From positions 123,886-187,885 of the forward strand of contig JBBKVO010000013.1 in assembly GCA_037968475.1 (NCBI GenBank): a DNA stretch of 64,000 bases, written 5' to 3'. Positions 26,077-34,979 of the stretch are shown one piece after another (the first letter of the stretch is position 1; each line of letters begins with the position of its first letter). This stretch comes from SB11 sp037968475 (GTDB lineage Bacteria > Bacteroidota > Bacteroidia > UBA8524). The notes beneath the pieces are model-generated. The model was not told the DNA's origin and did no database searches. It worked only from the letters and a program-made list of their open reading frames with translations. Made by a program: the position numbers and the translations under genes.

Positions 26077-29062
26077 GTTGGGGAATAATTAATTTTACGT
26101 AAGCACCTTTATTGCCCTTATTAAATTGCGACCTATTGCCTATAATAATCTTATATTCGGTTTTATATATTTTTGATAGCGTTTGCAACCTTTCCTTCAC
26201 CAATGTTAAACCTAGCGAGTGTCTCTCCCCTGTATTGGTGCTTACATTACTATCTACAAACCCTTTACCATTATCCATCACCTCACACACCACAGCATTA
26301 TCTTCAATTTCAAAGTTAATATCAATAGTTAATTTATCATCTTCTTCATTTACACCGTATTTTAATGCATTTTCTACAATGGGTTGCAATAGCATTGCGG
26401 GTATTTTATATTTAATATTCCCCTCATGGCTGTTGTGTATAGAAAAATTAAACTTTCCTTTAAAACGTATTTTCTCCATTTCGAGGTAAAGTGCCAAAAA
26501 GCCTCGCTCTTGGTGCACTGTAATGATTTCTTCGCGAGAATTTTCTAATATCATGCGCATTAGTTTAGAAAACTTTACCAAATACTCGTTAGCTTCTGCT
26601 TTATTTTCTAAATAAATAAATGATTGTATTGAGTTTAAGGCATTAAAAATAAAATGCGGGTTTATTTGTGCCCTTAATGCCTCAATCTCCGATTTTAGTT
26701 TGTCTTGTTTTAGCTTTTGCCGTATAGCCCAATCGTATATTATGTACACCAAAAGGCTTGCTAATACTATAATAAGAATTCCATTAAACCAAGCTGTACG
26801 CCAAAATGGAGGGTTAATTATAATTTTTAATTTAAATATTTTACTTCTTTTAATTCCTTTACCACTTATATAAGCTTTAAAAATATATGTGCCCGGAGCC
26901 AAATTGGTGTAATTAATAGCATTATTACCATTAACAGTCGTATTCCAGTCTTTGTCTTCACCTTCCAGCAGATAGTGAAGTGTGGCTTTGCGAGGAAAAA
27001 TATAGTTTGTGGCACATTCTATCAAAAGTTGCCCTTTAGCAAAATCAAGGCTAAGACTTGCAGTACTATCTAAATAATCTGATATAGCTATGCCGGCATA
27101 TTTTAGTGATGATACGAACAAGCTATTTTCTTTCGCCCCATTATTAACCCCATCTCCATCAATATCAGCAATAGTAAAACCATCTTCACCACAAAATACC
27201 ACTTGTGTTTTTCCTAACTTGGCTATACCTGTGTACGATAGTAAATCAGTATTTAGTCCATCAGATAATGTGAAAGATGAAACATCAAGCGGCCACTGGT
27301 ATTTTAAAACACCCTTATCATTTATCATCCAAAAACTACCACTACCGTCTTGTACCATACTGTATAAAAACTGGTTAGTGGCATCTACGTTTTCAAGTTT
27401 TTTTGTTGTGGGATTATAACTCCATAAACCCTTTCCCTGTGTGGGGATTAGCCAAAGCGAATCGCTAATATAAAAATCCCAAGTGGGAACTAATTTTAGT
27501 TGATTATTAAAAAATACTTTAAATTTTTCTGTTTTAATATCAAATTCAAGCAAACCTGCTGCCGTAGCTAAATATATTTTCCCGTTATAATATTTGGTTT
27601 GCCATATAAGTTTATAGTGTTTATCGGCCTGATTTTCATCTGCCTTTTTCTCCATCCAAAGCCTTTTACTTTGTCCTGTTTTAGGATTATACTTCAACAA
27701 ACCAAAAAAGTTATTACCCAACCACAAATTTCCCTCGTCATCTTCAGTTATTCCCCAAACCTGCATCCCCTTTACAACCAGTTCCCACCCACCTTTTGTT
27801 CTCTTAAAAAGGCCACAATTGGTGGTTGCCCAAAGTGTATTTGTTTTATCGGTATAAAATCTGTTCACTGTATTGCACTGCACAAGGCTAGCAAGGTTTA
27901 GATGCTCTTGCTTATCGTTGTTCCATTTCCCGTCATTGCTTTTCACATATCTGTATATTCCATACCCCTTAGTACCCAACAACAAGGTATCTGTGCCTAA
28001 TGCTACTACACTACGAAACCGCAAATTGGTTTTGTGCTTATGCCTTGTAATTGCTTTATTTCCAACAGTGGTACGCAATAAGCCTTTATTAGTACCTATA
28101 TATATAAGCCTGTTTGATACTACCTGAAAACTAATAAGTTCAGTACGCGATGTGTTCAGATTTTCGAAAACAGGTTCCTCAATTTTACCTGTCTTCTTAT
28201 TTATAAATAATAAACGTGAATTTGTGGTAGTGGCTAAAAGAAAGTCTTCAGTAGATTTAGTATTTAAAAGCAAAAAAATTTCTTGTGTATTCCCCCTTTT
28301 TTGTGGCAAAGTAGCAAGTTGGCCTACTATGTATTTTTCATCTGATTGCTTGCTTATTTTATACAAACTAAGGGTGTTACAAAAATAAATCTCGTCGTCA
28401 GTAATTACAGCATCACGTACTATACCATCAAAGTGTTTAATGGCCTCTAGTTTTTTGTTTGGCACGGGAGTTTTGCAATAATAAATACCACCACCACCAA
28501 GTATATACCAAATACCACCATTCTTATCTATTAAAAAAGATTGTATTGACCCCATTACACTTAGAGGCCACGTATAAACTGATGAATCACTTTTTGAAAG
28601 TAAAAAAAGTTCAGCATTAATTGTTACGCCCCAAATATTTCCCTCTTTATCACAGGTTATTGTTTTAGATGTAGGCATTGTGCCTTTTAGTGTGGGTAAT
28701 GAAAGCTGACCAAAACCATTTTTACTAAAGGGTAGCACTAACAATCCTTGTGCTTTTGAGCTGCACCAAATATTTCCATCAGGATCTTCTGTTATCGAAG
28801 TTATAATCAGTTCACCCTCATAGGCGTTGGTTTCGTAACTATATCTTTTAATAGAAAAACCGTCATACCTAATTAAATCCACCATTGTGCCTGCCCAAAC
28901 AAACCCTCTACTATCTACAAAAAGTGCTATAAGATTATTACCTGCGCGGGTACTTGAGGCCTCTATAAGTTCAGGAATTAATACAGACTGTGCTTTGCTT
29001 GAACAAGTACAAACAAGCAGAATAACAAACGCAAAAAATATAGTTTTAACAGTCTTCTCCAT
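26069..29062 (-). CDS. propeller-sensor histidine kinase (LytS/YehU-type)
   Basis: A 997-residue membrane sensor. It has a signal peptide, then a large extracytoplasmic beta-propeller region made of two-component-propeller repeats (about 30-640), a Y_Y_Y domain (about 680-760), a transmembrane helix (765-790), and a cytoplasmic His_kinase/HATPase part beginning LRAQINPHFIFNALNSIQSF, with the phosphoacceptor His in NPHF. The signal bound by the propeller is unknown. It is transcribed with its LytTR partner; no obvious target gene is next to it. Confidence 0.94.
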   Translation of the reverse strand: MEKTVKTIFFAFVILLVCTCSSKAQSVLIPELIEASSTRAGNNLIALFVDSRGFVWAGTMVDLIRYDGFSIKRYSYETNAYEGELIITSITEDPDGNIWCSSKAQGLLVLPFSKNGFGQLSLPTLKGTMPTSKTITCDKEGNIWGVTINAELFLLSKSDSSVYTWPLSVMGSIQSFLIDKNGGIWYILGGGGIYYCKTPVPNKKLEAIKHFDGIVRDAVITDDEIYFCNTLSLYKISKQSDEKYIVGQLATLPQKRGNTQEIFLLLNTKSTEDFLLATTTNSRLLFINKKTGKIEEPVFENLNTSRTELISFQVVSNRLIYIGTNKGLLRTTVGNKAITRHKHKTNLRFRSVVALGTDTLLLGTKGYGIYRYVKSNDGKWNNDKQEHLNLASLVQCNTVNRFYTDKTNTLWATTNCGLFKRTKGGWELVVKGMQVWGITEDDEGNLWLGNNFFGLLKYNPKTGQSKRLWMEKKADENQADKHYKLIWQTKYYNGKIYLATAAGLLEFDIKTEKFKVFFNNQLKLVPTWDFYISDSLWLIPTQGKGLWSYNPTTKKLENVDATNQFLYSMVQDGSGSFWMINDKGVLKYQWPLDVSSFTLSDGLNTDLLSYTGIAKLGKTQVVFCGEDGFTIADIDGDGVNNGAKENSLFVSSLKYAGIAISDYLDSTASLSLDFAKGQLLIECATNYIFPRKATLHYLLEGEDKDWNTTVNGNNAINYTNLAPGTYIFKAYISGKGIKRSKIFKLKIIINPPFWRTAWFNGILIIVLASLLVYIIYDWAIRQKLKQDKLKSEIEALRAQINPHFIFNALNSIQSFIYLENKAEANEYLVKFSKLMRMILENSREEIITVHQERGFLALYLEMEKIRFKGKFNFSIHNSHEGNIKYKIPAMLLQPIVENALKYGVNEEDDKLTIDINFEIEDNAVVCEVMDNGKGFVDSNVSTNTGERHSLGLTLVKERLQTLSKIYKTEYKIIIGNRSQFNKGNKGAYVKLIIPQHD

Positions 29063-29243
29063 TTCTTAAGTATCCTTTGTTTTTATCAAAACAAGGTGTT
29101 GATATACCTTCACAATCTAAATGATTATAGGTGAAAAGATAAAAAATATATTAGAAACTGGTATATACACATACAAATAATCAGGGCTACAACATTATAT
29201 CAATTGTAGCAAACCAATGGCTATGCCCGCAATGCAACAAAAA

Positions 29244-29266
29244 AAGGGGACTAATTACCCCCCTTA
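29244..29266 (-). terminator. terminator hairpin downstream of the minus-strand stub
   Basis: AGGGG-ACTAATTA-CCCC (29245-29262) is followed on the minus strand by a run of seven or more T. It marks the end of a minus-strand transcription unit whose gene now appears truncated (29288-29409). Confidence 0.7.
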
Positions 29267-29287
29267 ACAAGTTTATAAAAAGCTGTA

Positions 29288-29409
29288 TTATTTAACAGGA
29301 ATTTCACAACCTGCACCTGATACAATAAAGTTTACCTTGCTATTGGTAAGTTTTTGATGTTTACGGTAGCTTGTGCATAGCCTGCCGCAATGTTTTCGTG
29401 CGAGGGCAT
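29288..29409 (-). pseudogene. frameshifted 3' stub of an unidentified minus-strand gene
   Basis: On the minus strand one frame gives MPSHENIAAGYAQATVNIKN up to 29332 and another gives LTNSKVNFIVSGAG then CEIPVK and a stop at 29288. Joined by a single frameshift they would make one smooth sequence, and the terminator follows 22 bp later. No upstream part of such a gene exists; the adjacent sequence is the equally truncated plus-strand gene at 29412. The remaining gap (29063-29243) shows nothing recognisable. Confidence 0.35.
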
Positions 29410-29411
29410 AG

Positions 29412-29765
29412 TTATTAGATATAAAAACACAAAGCGTGGGCGATACCAGCTTGGTACTAAACTGCACAGCCATTAAACTACTGAGCCAATGCAAGGGCGA
29501 TGTTGTTTTGTATGGAAAATGCGAAACTATTGATATTAAAAATCAAAGTCAGGGTGATTTTTCTTCGAGCGATTTAGTTGCCCAAGAACTTCCTATAAAA
29601 AACATGGGTGAAGGTGATATAGAATTGTTTGCTGAAAAAAGCATCACAATTAACCATTATGGTTCGGGCTATATTCACTATAGCGGCAATGCAGTATCAA
29701 AAGATATGAAACAACACGGCGATGGCCAAATTAAACACATAAACAAAGAGAATAACAATACATAG
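29412..29765 (+). pseudogene. 5'-truncated head GIN-domain (DUF2807) protein
   Basis: The plus-strand frame LLDIKTQSVGDTSLVLNC continues with several repeats of the form GKCETIDIKNQSQGDFSSSD, GEGDIELFAEKSI and GSGYIHYSG, which is the beta-solenoid part of DUF2807/GIN adhesin-like proteins. The N-terminal third with signal peptide is missing: a TAG stop stands at 29409-29411 and only a GTG at 29436 could start translation. Either a short expressed remnant or, more likely, a pseudogene. Confidence 0.6.
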
Positions 29766-29810
29766 CAAAGCAAATAAGTAATATCCTTTTACTAAAATAT
29801 TCAATTTAAA

Positions 29811-29853
29811 AACAGAAGGCCAGCCCATTTATGGGCTGGCCTTCTGTTTTTTT
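29811..29853 (+). terminator. strong terminator after the GIN-domain remnant
   Basis: A 17-bp perfect stem with core GGCCAGCCCA/TGGGCTGGCC and a four-base loop is followed by seven T on the plus strand. The hairpin is also A-rich on the other side and could act in both directions. Confidence 0.85.
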
Positions 29854-29963
29854 GTATTAGTTTATAGATATAATGCTTGAATTTAGCATTGCATTTTCTA
29901 TTTCGCCATGGGTCAAATTGTCTATACTGTACGTATGTTTTTGATGTAATTGATTGGGTACTT

Positions 29964-30108
29964 TTAAACCAAGTCTTTCACCCGTTCAAAACGGAACAAT
30001 TGGGTATACTTTTCTTGTTCTAGTATTCCCTCTTTAACAATACTGGCAGCATTTGGCGGCAAGTACTTATACCATTTAACCCATAAAATATCATTTTTAA
30101 ACTGTTGC
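29964..30108 (-). pseudogene. coding-like stub behind the tryptophan dioxygenase gene
   Basis: On the minus strand, directly after the dioxygenase stop and out of frame with it, a stretch reads NDILWVKWYKYLPPNAASIV and continues to QLFRFERVKDLV with a stop at 29964. It has a protein-like composition but no start codon in a sensible place, and I do not recognise it. It may be the 3' end of a lost gene or a frameshifted extension. Confidence 0.3.
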
Positions 30109-31014
30109 TTATTCTCCCCAATGTTGCTGTTCATTCTCTGTCCACAACAAAGGGAAAAATTTACGTTGCTGAAAATGTGGGTGCAAATATTTCTTCCACT
30201 CAGAACCTCCTGTGGCTGCTTTATTTTCTCCTTTACTATCAAGGTAATGTTTTGCAGTATTAAGATGCACTAAAGGCCACTCAATATTATACAATCTATC
30301 AAACTCTCTAAGTTTCTCTTTTAATTCAGCCGAGGGATTTTCTATTTGCATAAATCTATCTTCAACAGTATTCCCTTTTATCTTTTTGGCAAGGGCAATA
30401 AGTTGGTCTAGGTACTTCTCTTCAAACTGGCGAAGGGTTAATGTTTTTTCACCTGTTTTCCTGTTTATTCCGGCATCTTTCCAATATATATGCTCAAAAT
30501 ACATTTCCACTTCGGGATTTTCAGGTAGACGTTTTTTTCCTTCTTCATTTATAAGGTTTTCAATCGGGGTACAATAAAGCTCTATATATCTAAATTGTAC
30601 ACTCTGAAAACCACTGGCGGGTGCTAATGCGGTTCTAAAAGTATTGTAATCATCATAGTCCATACCAACCTTCATAATATCAAAAGAAGTGATAAGCATA
30701 GCTGTATAACGGTTGATGCGGTTTACTTTCGTCATCAAAAAATCTTCGGTAGGAGTATCGTTAGCACAAATTTGTTTTATTTCATGCAACATCAGTTTTA
30801 GTACCAACTCAGTTACCTGATGGTACATTATAAAGATTTCTTCGTCTTTAAAATCTGTTTTGGGCTTTTGCAGTGATAAAAGGGTATCTACCCCTACGTA
30901 GTCCCAATAATTAATTGGTTTTGTATGCAATAAACCTTTCAAATAAGTATCAGGATTTTCTCCTATATTTTGATACTTTTGGTTAATTGCTTCGATAATT
31001 TTTTCCTGCTCCAT
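30109..31014 (-). CDS. tryptophan 2,3-dioxygenase family protein
   Basis: A 301-residue haem dioxygenase of the TDO superfamily. Conserved blocks include NYWDYVGVDTLLSLQKPK, IMYHQVTELVLKLMLHE (substrate pocket), FRTALAPASGFQSVQFRYIE (PASGFQS loop) and the GGSEWKKYLHPHF end. It opens the indole ring of tryptophan to N-formylkynurenine, the first step of the kynurenine pathway. It lies 39 bp downstream of an Rrf2-type regulator gene and is probably cotranscribed with it. Confidence 0.92.
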   Translation of the reverse strand: MEQEKIIEAINQKYQNIGENPDTYLKGLLHTKPINYWDYVGVDTLLSLQKPKTDFKDEEIFIMYHQVTELVLKLMLHEIKQICANDTPTEDFLMTKVNRINRYTAMLITSFDIMKVGMDYDDYNTFRTALAPASGFQSVQFRYIELYCTPIENLINEEGKKRLPENPEVEMYFEHIYWKDAGINRKTGEKTLTLRQFEEKYLDQLIALAKKIKGNTVEDRFMQIENPSAELKEKLREFDRLYNIEWPLVHLNTAKHYLDSKGENKAATGGSEWKKYLHPHFQQRKFFPLLWTENEQQHWGE

Positions 31015-31053
31015 ATTTAATGTGTGTTTATATTTATACTACTTATTTTTATA

Positions 31054-31488
31054 CTATATCTTTAAAAAAGTTAAACCACTCTCTAATCTTTCAACAAGCT
31101 CATACAGGCTTGTCTCTTCAAGCATCATTCTTAACTTTTCACGCACAGCTTTAAACTTATAATGAACAGGGCAAGGATTCTTTTCTGAACATTCACTGAG
31201 CCCTAAACCACAACCCATATATATTGAGCTGCCATCAATTGCCTTCACAATTTGTTGCAACTTAATTTCTTTTATTTTTTGTTTTTCAATTTCAAAACCT
31301 CCCGTTGCCCCTTGCACTGAATTGATAATATTGTGTTTTACTAACTGCTGCAAAATTTTTGCGGTAAAAGCAACCGGCGAATCAATATGCTGTGCAATAT
31401 CTTTTAGGCTCTGCCTTTTATCCTGCATCGATTGCAAGGATATATATATTGTTGCCCGTATACCATATTCGCACGCTTTTGAAAACAT
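31054..31488 (-). CDS. Rrf2 family transcriptional regulator with Fe-S-type cysteines
   Basis: A 144-residue regulator. The winged helix occupies residues 1-75 (MFSKACEYGIRATIYISLQS, then QQLVKHNIINSVQGATGGFEI). The Cys pattern in MGCGLGLSECSEKNPCP, Cys-x6-Cys-x5-Cys-like, is the [2Fe-2S] ligand set of NsrR/IscR-like members. It may sense nitric oxide, oxygen or iron-sulfur status; target genes are inferred to be itself and the dioxygenase downstream. Confidence 0.9.
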   Translation of the reverse strand: MFSKACEYGIRATIYISLQSMQDKRQSLKDIAQHIDSPVAFTAKILQQLVKHNIINSVQGATGGFEIEKQKIKEIKLQQIVKAIDGSSIYMGCGLGLSECSEKNPCPVHYKFKAVREKLRMMLEETSLYELVERLESGLTFLKI

Positions 31489-31506
31489 TTACCTGTTATT
31501 TTGTGG

Positions 31507-31543
31507 CAAATATATAGATGAAATATAAATCGGACAAATTTAT
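31507..31543 (-). promoter_or_regulatory. promoter and candidate operator of the Rrf2-dioxygenase operon
   Basis: On the minus strand a -33 box TTTG (31538-31535), a 20-nt spacer and a -7 box TATATTTG (31514-31507) match the Bacteroidota consensus. The inverted repeat ATAAAT-N7-ATTTAT (31525-31543) overlaps the -33 box, where an autorepressing Rrf2 dimer would be expected to bind. The operator assignment is inference. Confidence 0.65.
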
Positions 31544-31610
31544 CCTATATATATTTATATGCTAAAAAAAGGTAAAGTTGTTATACTCTATTAATTGGGG
31601 GAAATCGGGT

Positions 31611-32678
31611 TTAAGATTGACTTTTTCTCCAATGGCTAAGAAAAGATTCTGTTAGCCTATCCATAATGGTTTTCTTCTCCGTGATGATTTCAGCAGTACC
31701 TCGCATTTCAGGCAAGTAGGCAATTTGCTTTTTCATAGAAGTGGTTAGCGGTATTTTTATTCCTACTGAAACCAAATAAAAACTGCCCGCTGGACTGGCA
31801 AAGGGTACTTCAGAAATAGTCTGTACTTCTCCCTCCAAAAATCCATATTCGTTTTCAGGGTAGCTAGGCAAAACTATACGTACTTTCTGATTAGGTTTTA
31901 CTTTGGCCGAACCATCTATGGGTATTTGCACTTTGCACAATATATTTTTATTGTCAGAAACAATTTTGCAAAACTCATCTCTGCTGTTTATAACTTGGTT
32001 TTCGCTCCAAAAGGTTTGAAAACTAACGGTGCCTGCAGTTATCGATTTAAGTAAGTACCTATCCTTCCATAACGATATAGATGTTTGCAAACTTTCGCGC
32101 GCTGTTATTACCGACCAAGCTTTATCATAAAGTTCCTTATCATCAGCATTGCTTAATACATCTTCAAGGGGTAAGTGCTTTTTATTTTCTAAATAAAAGG
32201 CTTTTAAACTGCGTAAAAAATTTGAGAAGGAATAAGTTAGGCTTCCCAAATCCTCAATTTTGGTTTCTTGCTCCATCCAAAATGGGTAGTTTAAAATATT
32301 ACTTCCTTCTGACCTAAAAGAGCCTGTATTGTTTAGTATAGAATCAATTAAAAAAACTGATTTATAATCAACCCTGCTTTCCAGTATGGCTAAGGGTTCA
32401 TTGTCTTGTACTTGAGATTTATCTTGAACAAAAAGTTTTTCGATAGTGCCTGAGCTCCCTGCTACTACTGATACTGGAGGATTTTTTGTAGTAAGTAATA
32501 CTGACCCTTCAATTGTATCGGGATATTCTATTATTGTTGATAATACAACCAATATCAGAATTAGTATTACAATAGCACCACTGCCCCATTTTATAAATTT
32601 GCGGGGCATCCGCTCCATTATTTCTTCTATTTCTTCGCTATGTATGTTATCTTCTATTTCCAATGTAGTAATTCGCAA
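31611..32678 (-). CDS. HlyD family adaptor of the peptide exporter
   Basis: A 355-residue membrane-fusion protein. A cytoplasmic tail is followed by one transmembrane helix (about 33-52), a biotinyl-lipoyl-like segment (GSVLLTTKNPPVSVVAGSSG, then IEKLFVQDKSQV), a coiled-coil part and a C-terminal beta-barrel with PLTTSMKKQIAYLPEMRGTAE. It links an inner-membrane ABC exporter to the outer membrane. It starts immediately after the stop of the C39-ABC gene, so both are one export module for the double-glycine precursors at 37799 and 39760. Confidence 0.92.
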   Translation of the reverse strand: MRITTLEIEDNIHSEEIEEIMERMPRKFIKWGSGAIVILILILVVLSTIIEYPDTIEGSVLLTTKNPPVSVVAGSSGTIEKLFVQDKSQVQDNEPLAILESRVDYKSVFLIDSILNNTGSFRSEGSNILNYPFWMEQETKIEDLGSLTYSFSNFLRSLKAFYLENKKHLPLEDVLSNADDKELYDKAWSVITARESLQTSISLWKDRYLLKSITAGTVSFQTFWSENQVINSRDEFCKIVSDNKNILCKVQIPIDGSAKVKPNQKVRIVLPSYPENEYGFLEGEVQTISEVPFASPAGSFYLVSVGIKIPLTTSMKKQIAYLPEMRGTAEIITEKKTIMDRLTESFLSHWRKSQS

Positions 32679-34961
32679 TTAAGTTCCTAGTTCAAGCTGG
32701 TTTTTCACTAATGTGTAATAACTGCCTTTTAATTCAATTAAATCGTCGTGTGTACCTTCTTCTATTATTTTGCCATTATCAAGCACTATAATATTATCTG
32801 CATTTTTCACAGTGCTCAGTCTGTGCGCCACAATAACAACTGTTTTATCTCTAAAAAAGGTGTTTAAATTTTCTACAATTTTATTTTCGTTTACGGCATC
32901 TAAAGCATTAGTAGCCTCATCAAACAATATCACATCGGGGTTTTTGTATACTGCCCTAGCAATAAGCAACCTTTGTTTTTGACCTGTACTTACGTTTATA
33001 CCCTCACCACCAATTTTTGTATTGTAACCCAGCGGAAGCGTTTCAATAAATTCGCGTATCTGAGATATTTCGGTGGCTTGGCGCAGTTTCTGTTTATCTA
33101 CAATGCTACCATCAACTATAATATTCCCTGTAATTGTATCACCAAATATATAGCCTTCTTGCATTACAGCTCCTATACAACTCCGCCATGTGGTAGGGTA
33201 TATTTGTTCAATATCTATCCCATCAACAAATATGTTTCCTTTTTGTGCCACTTGGTATTTTAGCAGCAGTTTTAGTAATGTAGTTTTCCCGCTACCACTA
33301 CTGCCAACTATAGCTGTAACTTTGCCTTGAGGTATCCTTACGTTTATATCTTTTAATACCCAATTATCGCCTGTACCAGGATATTTATAGCTAATATTAT
33401 CCAATATTATATCTTTTCTAACGGGTAATGAAGTATCAGCATTTTCGTATAATTCATGTTCATCTTTTTCAACATACACTTCACTTATCCTATCTAAGCT
33501 AATTTTAGCATCTTGCCCTGAACGTATAAAACCAATAAGCTGCTGTATGGGCACATTTAACTGCCCAATTATGTACTGCACACTCATCATCATACCCAAG
33601 CTCATATCGCCTTCAATAACAGATTTTGCACTAATAAAGCTGATTAAGATGTTTTTTACTTGATTGATGGCAAAGCCCCCTCCATCTTGTACTTGTTGAA
33701 GACGCATACTGCTAAGCCCAATGTGAAACAATTTAGCTTGTTGACGTTCCCATTCCCAGCGCCTGTGGTTTTCAGCGTTGTGCAGCTTTATCTCGTGTAT
33801 ACCTTGAATCAATTGTAGTACTTTGGCTTGATTTTGCGCTGAAGCATTAAACCGCTTATAGTCAAGTTCTTTTCTTTTCTTAAGAAAAAACATTATCCAA
33901 AGTACATATAAACCTGTAAGTAGAGAAAAAATGCCCAACAGGGTAACATTGTATAGACTGAGGACAATACTAAATACAATAAGATTAACCAAGCTAAACA
34001 GTGTCATCAAACTGTTTTGGGTGATAAATGCCTGCACCCTACTATGGTCGCCAATACGCTGTAAAATATCAGTGGTGAGGCGCGATTCGAAATAGCTATG
34101 CGGCAGTCGTATAAGCTTTGCCAAGAAATCGCTTATTAATGAGATATTAATGCGACTACTGATATGCAACAATATCCAGCTTCTTATAAATTCGATAGCA
34201 AATTGCCCTGCCAGCAACATCAGTTGTGATATTAATATTATTAGTACAAAGTTTAAATCTTTATACTGTATACCTCTATCAACTACAGCCTGTGTTAAAA
34301 ACGGAAATATAAGTTGCAGTAAACTAACGCCTAACAAACCTATCATTACCTGAATTAAATAGGCTTTATATCCCCGCAAATACGAAAATAGAAAACGAAA
34401 GCCTTTTTTAGGTGGCTCGTCGTCGTCAATTTGTGTAGTATAAAACGTGGGAGATGGTTCTAGCAGCAGTGCTATCCCCTCTTCATTGGCATTATTACAC
34501 CATGCTCTTTTAAACTCATGCTCGCTAATTGTAGTAATACCGAGTGCAGGGTCGGCTATTTGATAACGCTTTTTCGATTTTGGTACATCTTTAGGCTCGG
34601 CAGTACTTGTAGTATAGTTATCAAAGCCGTCTTTTTTTTTCCGTTTAAAAAAACCTTTTACTAATGGTTCGGTTTTTACCTTTTCTAATACTACAAAGTG
34701 ATTTTTATTCCAGTGCAGTATGCAAGGTAACGGAGCTTCATCCAGCTTATCAAGGCTTACAGTTATACCCAGTGTTCTAAACCCTACACGTTCGGCAGCA
34801 TGGCTTAACCCATGCATACTAACGCCATCACGGTTCAACTCACACCATTCTCTAAGTTTTATTATACTTACTGATTTTTCGTACGCTGCCGAAATCATTT
34901 TCAGACACGTAGGCCCACAATCAGCAATATATCTCTGTTGTATCGGTTTTATTGCTCGCAA
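32679..34961 (-). CDS. C39 peptidase-containing ABC transporter (bacteriocin-type exporter)
   Basis: A 760-residue three-domain exporter. The N-terminal C39 peptidase has QRYIADCGPTCLK (catalytic Cys15) and HFVVLE (His88), followed by an Asp in IADPALG. A six-helix membrane domain (about 200-480) and an ATPase with Walker A GSSGSGKTTLL, signature VSTGQKQ and Walker B VILFDEATNALD follow. It cuts leader peptides behind a double glycine and exports the mature part. The two precursor genes nearby both carry such a leader. Confidence 0.96.
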   Translation of the reverse strand: MRAIKPIQQRYIADCGPTCLKMISAAYEKSVSIIKLREWCELNRDGVSMHGLSHAAERVGFRTLGITVSLDKLDEAPLPCILHWNKNHFVVLEKVKTEPLVKGFFKRKKKDGFDNYTTSTAEPKDVPKSKKRYQIADPALGITTISEHEFKRAWCNNANEEGIALLLEPSPTFYTTQIDDDEPPKKGFRFLFSYLRGYKAYLIQVMIGLLGVSLLQLIFPFLTQAVVDRGIQYKDLNFVLIILISQLMLLAGQFAIEFIRSWILLHISSRINISLISDFLAKLIRLPHSYFESRLTTDILQRIGDHSRVQAFITQNSLMTLFSLVNLIVFSIVLSLYNVTLLGIFSLLTGLYVLWIMFFLKKRKELDYKRFNASAQNQAKVLQLIQGIHEIKLHNAENHRRWEWERQQAKLFHIGLSSMRLQQVQDGGGFAINQVKNILISFISAKSVIEGDMSLGMMMSVQYIIGQLNVPIQQLIGFIRSGQDAKISLDRISEVYVEKDEHELYENADTSLPVRKDIILDNISYKYPGTGDNWVLKDINVRIPQGKVTAIVGSSGSGKTTLLKLLLKYQVAQKGNIFVDGIDIEQIYPTTWRSCIGAVMQEGYIFGDTITGNIIVDGSIVDKQKLRQATEISQIREFIETLPLGYNTKIGGEGINVSTGQKQRLLIARAVYKNPDVILFDEATNALDAVNENKIVENLNTFFRDKTVVIVAHRLSTVKNADNIIVLDNGKIIEEGTHDDLIELKGSYYTLVKNQLELGT

Positions 34962-34979
34962 AGTAGTTCTATAAAAAGG

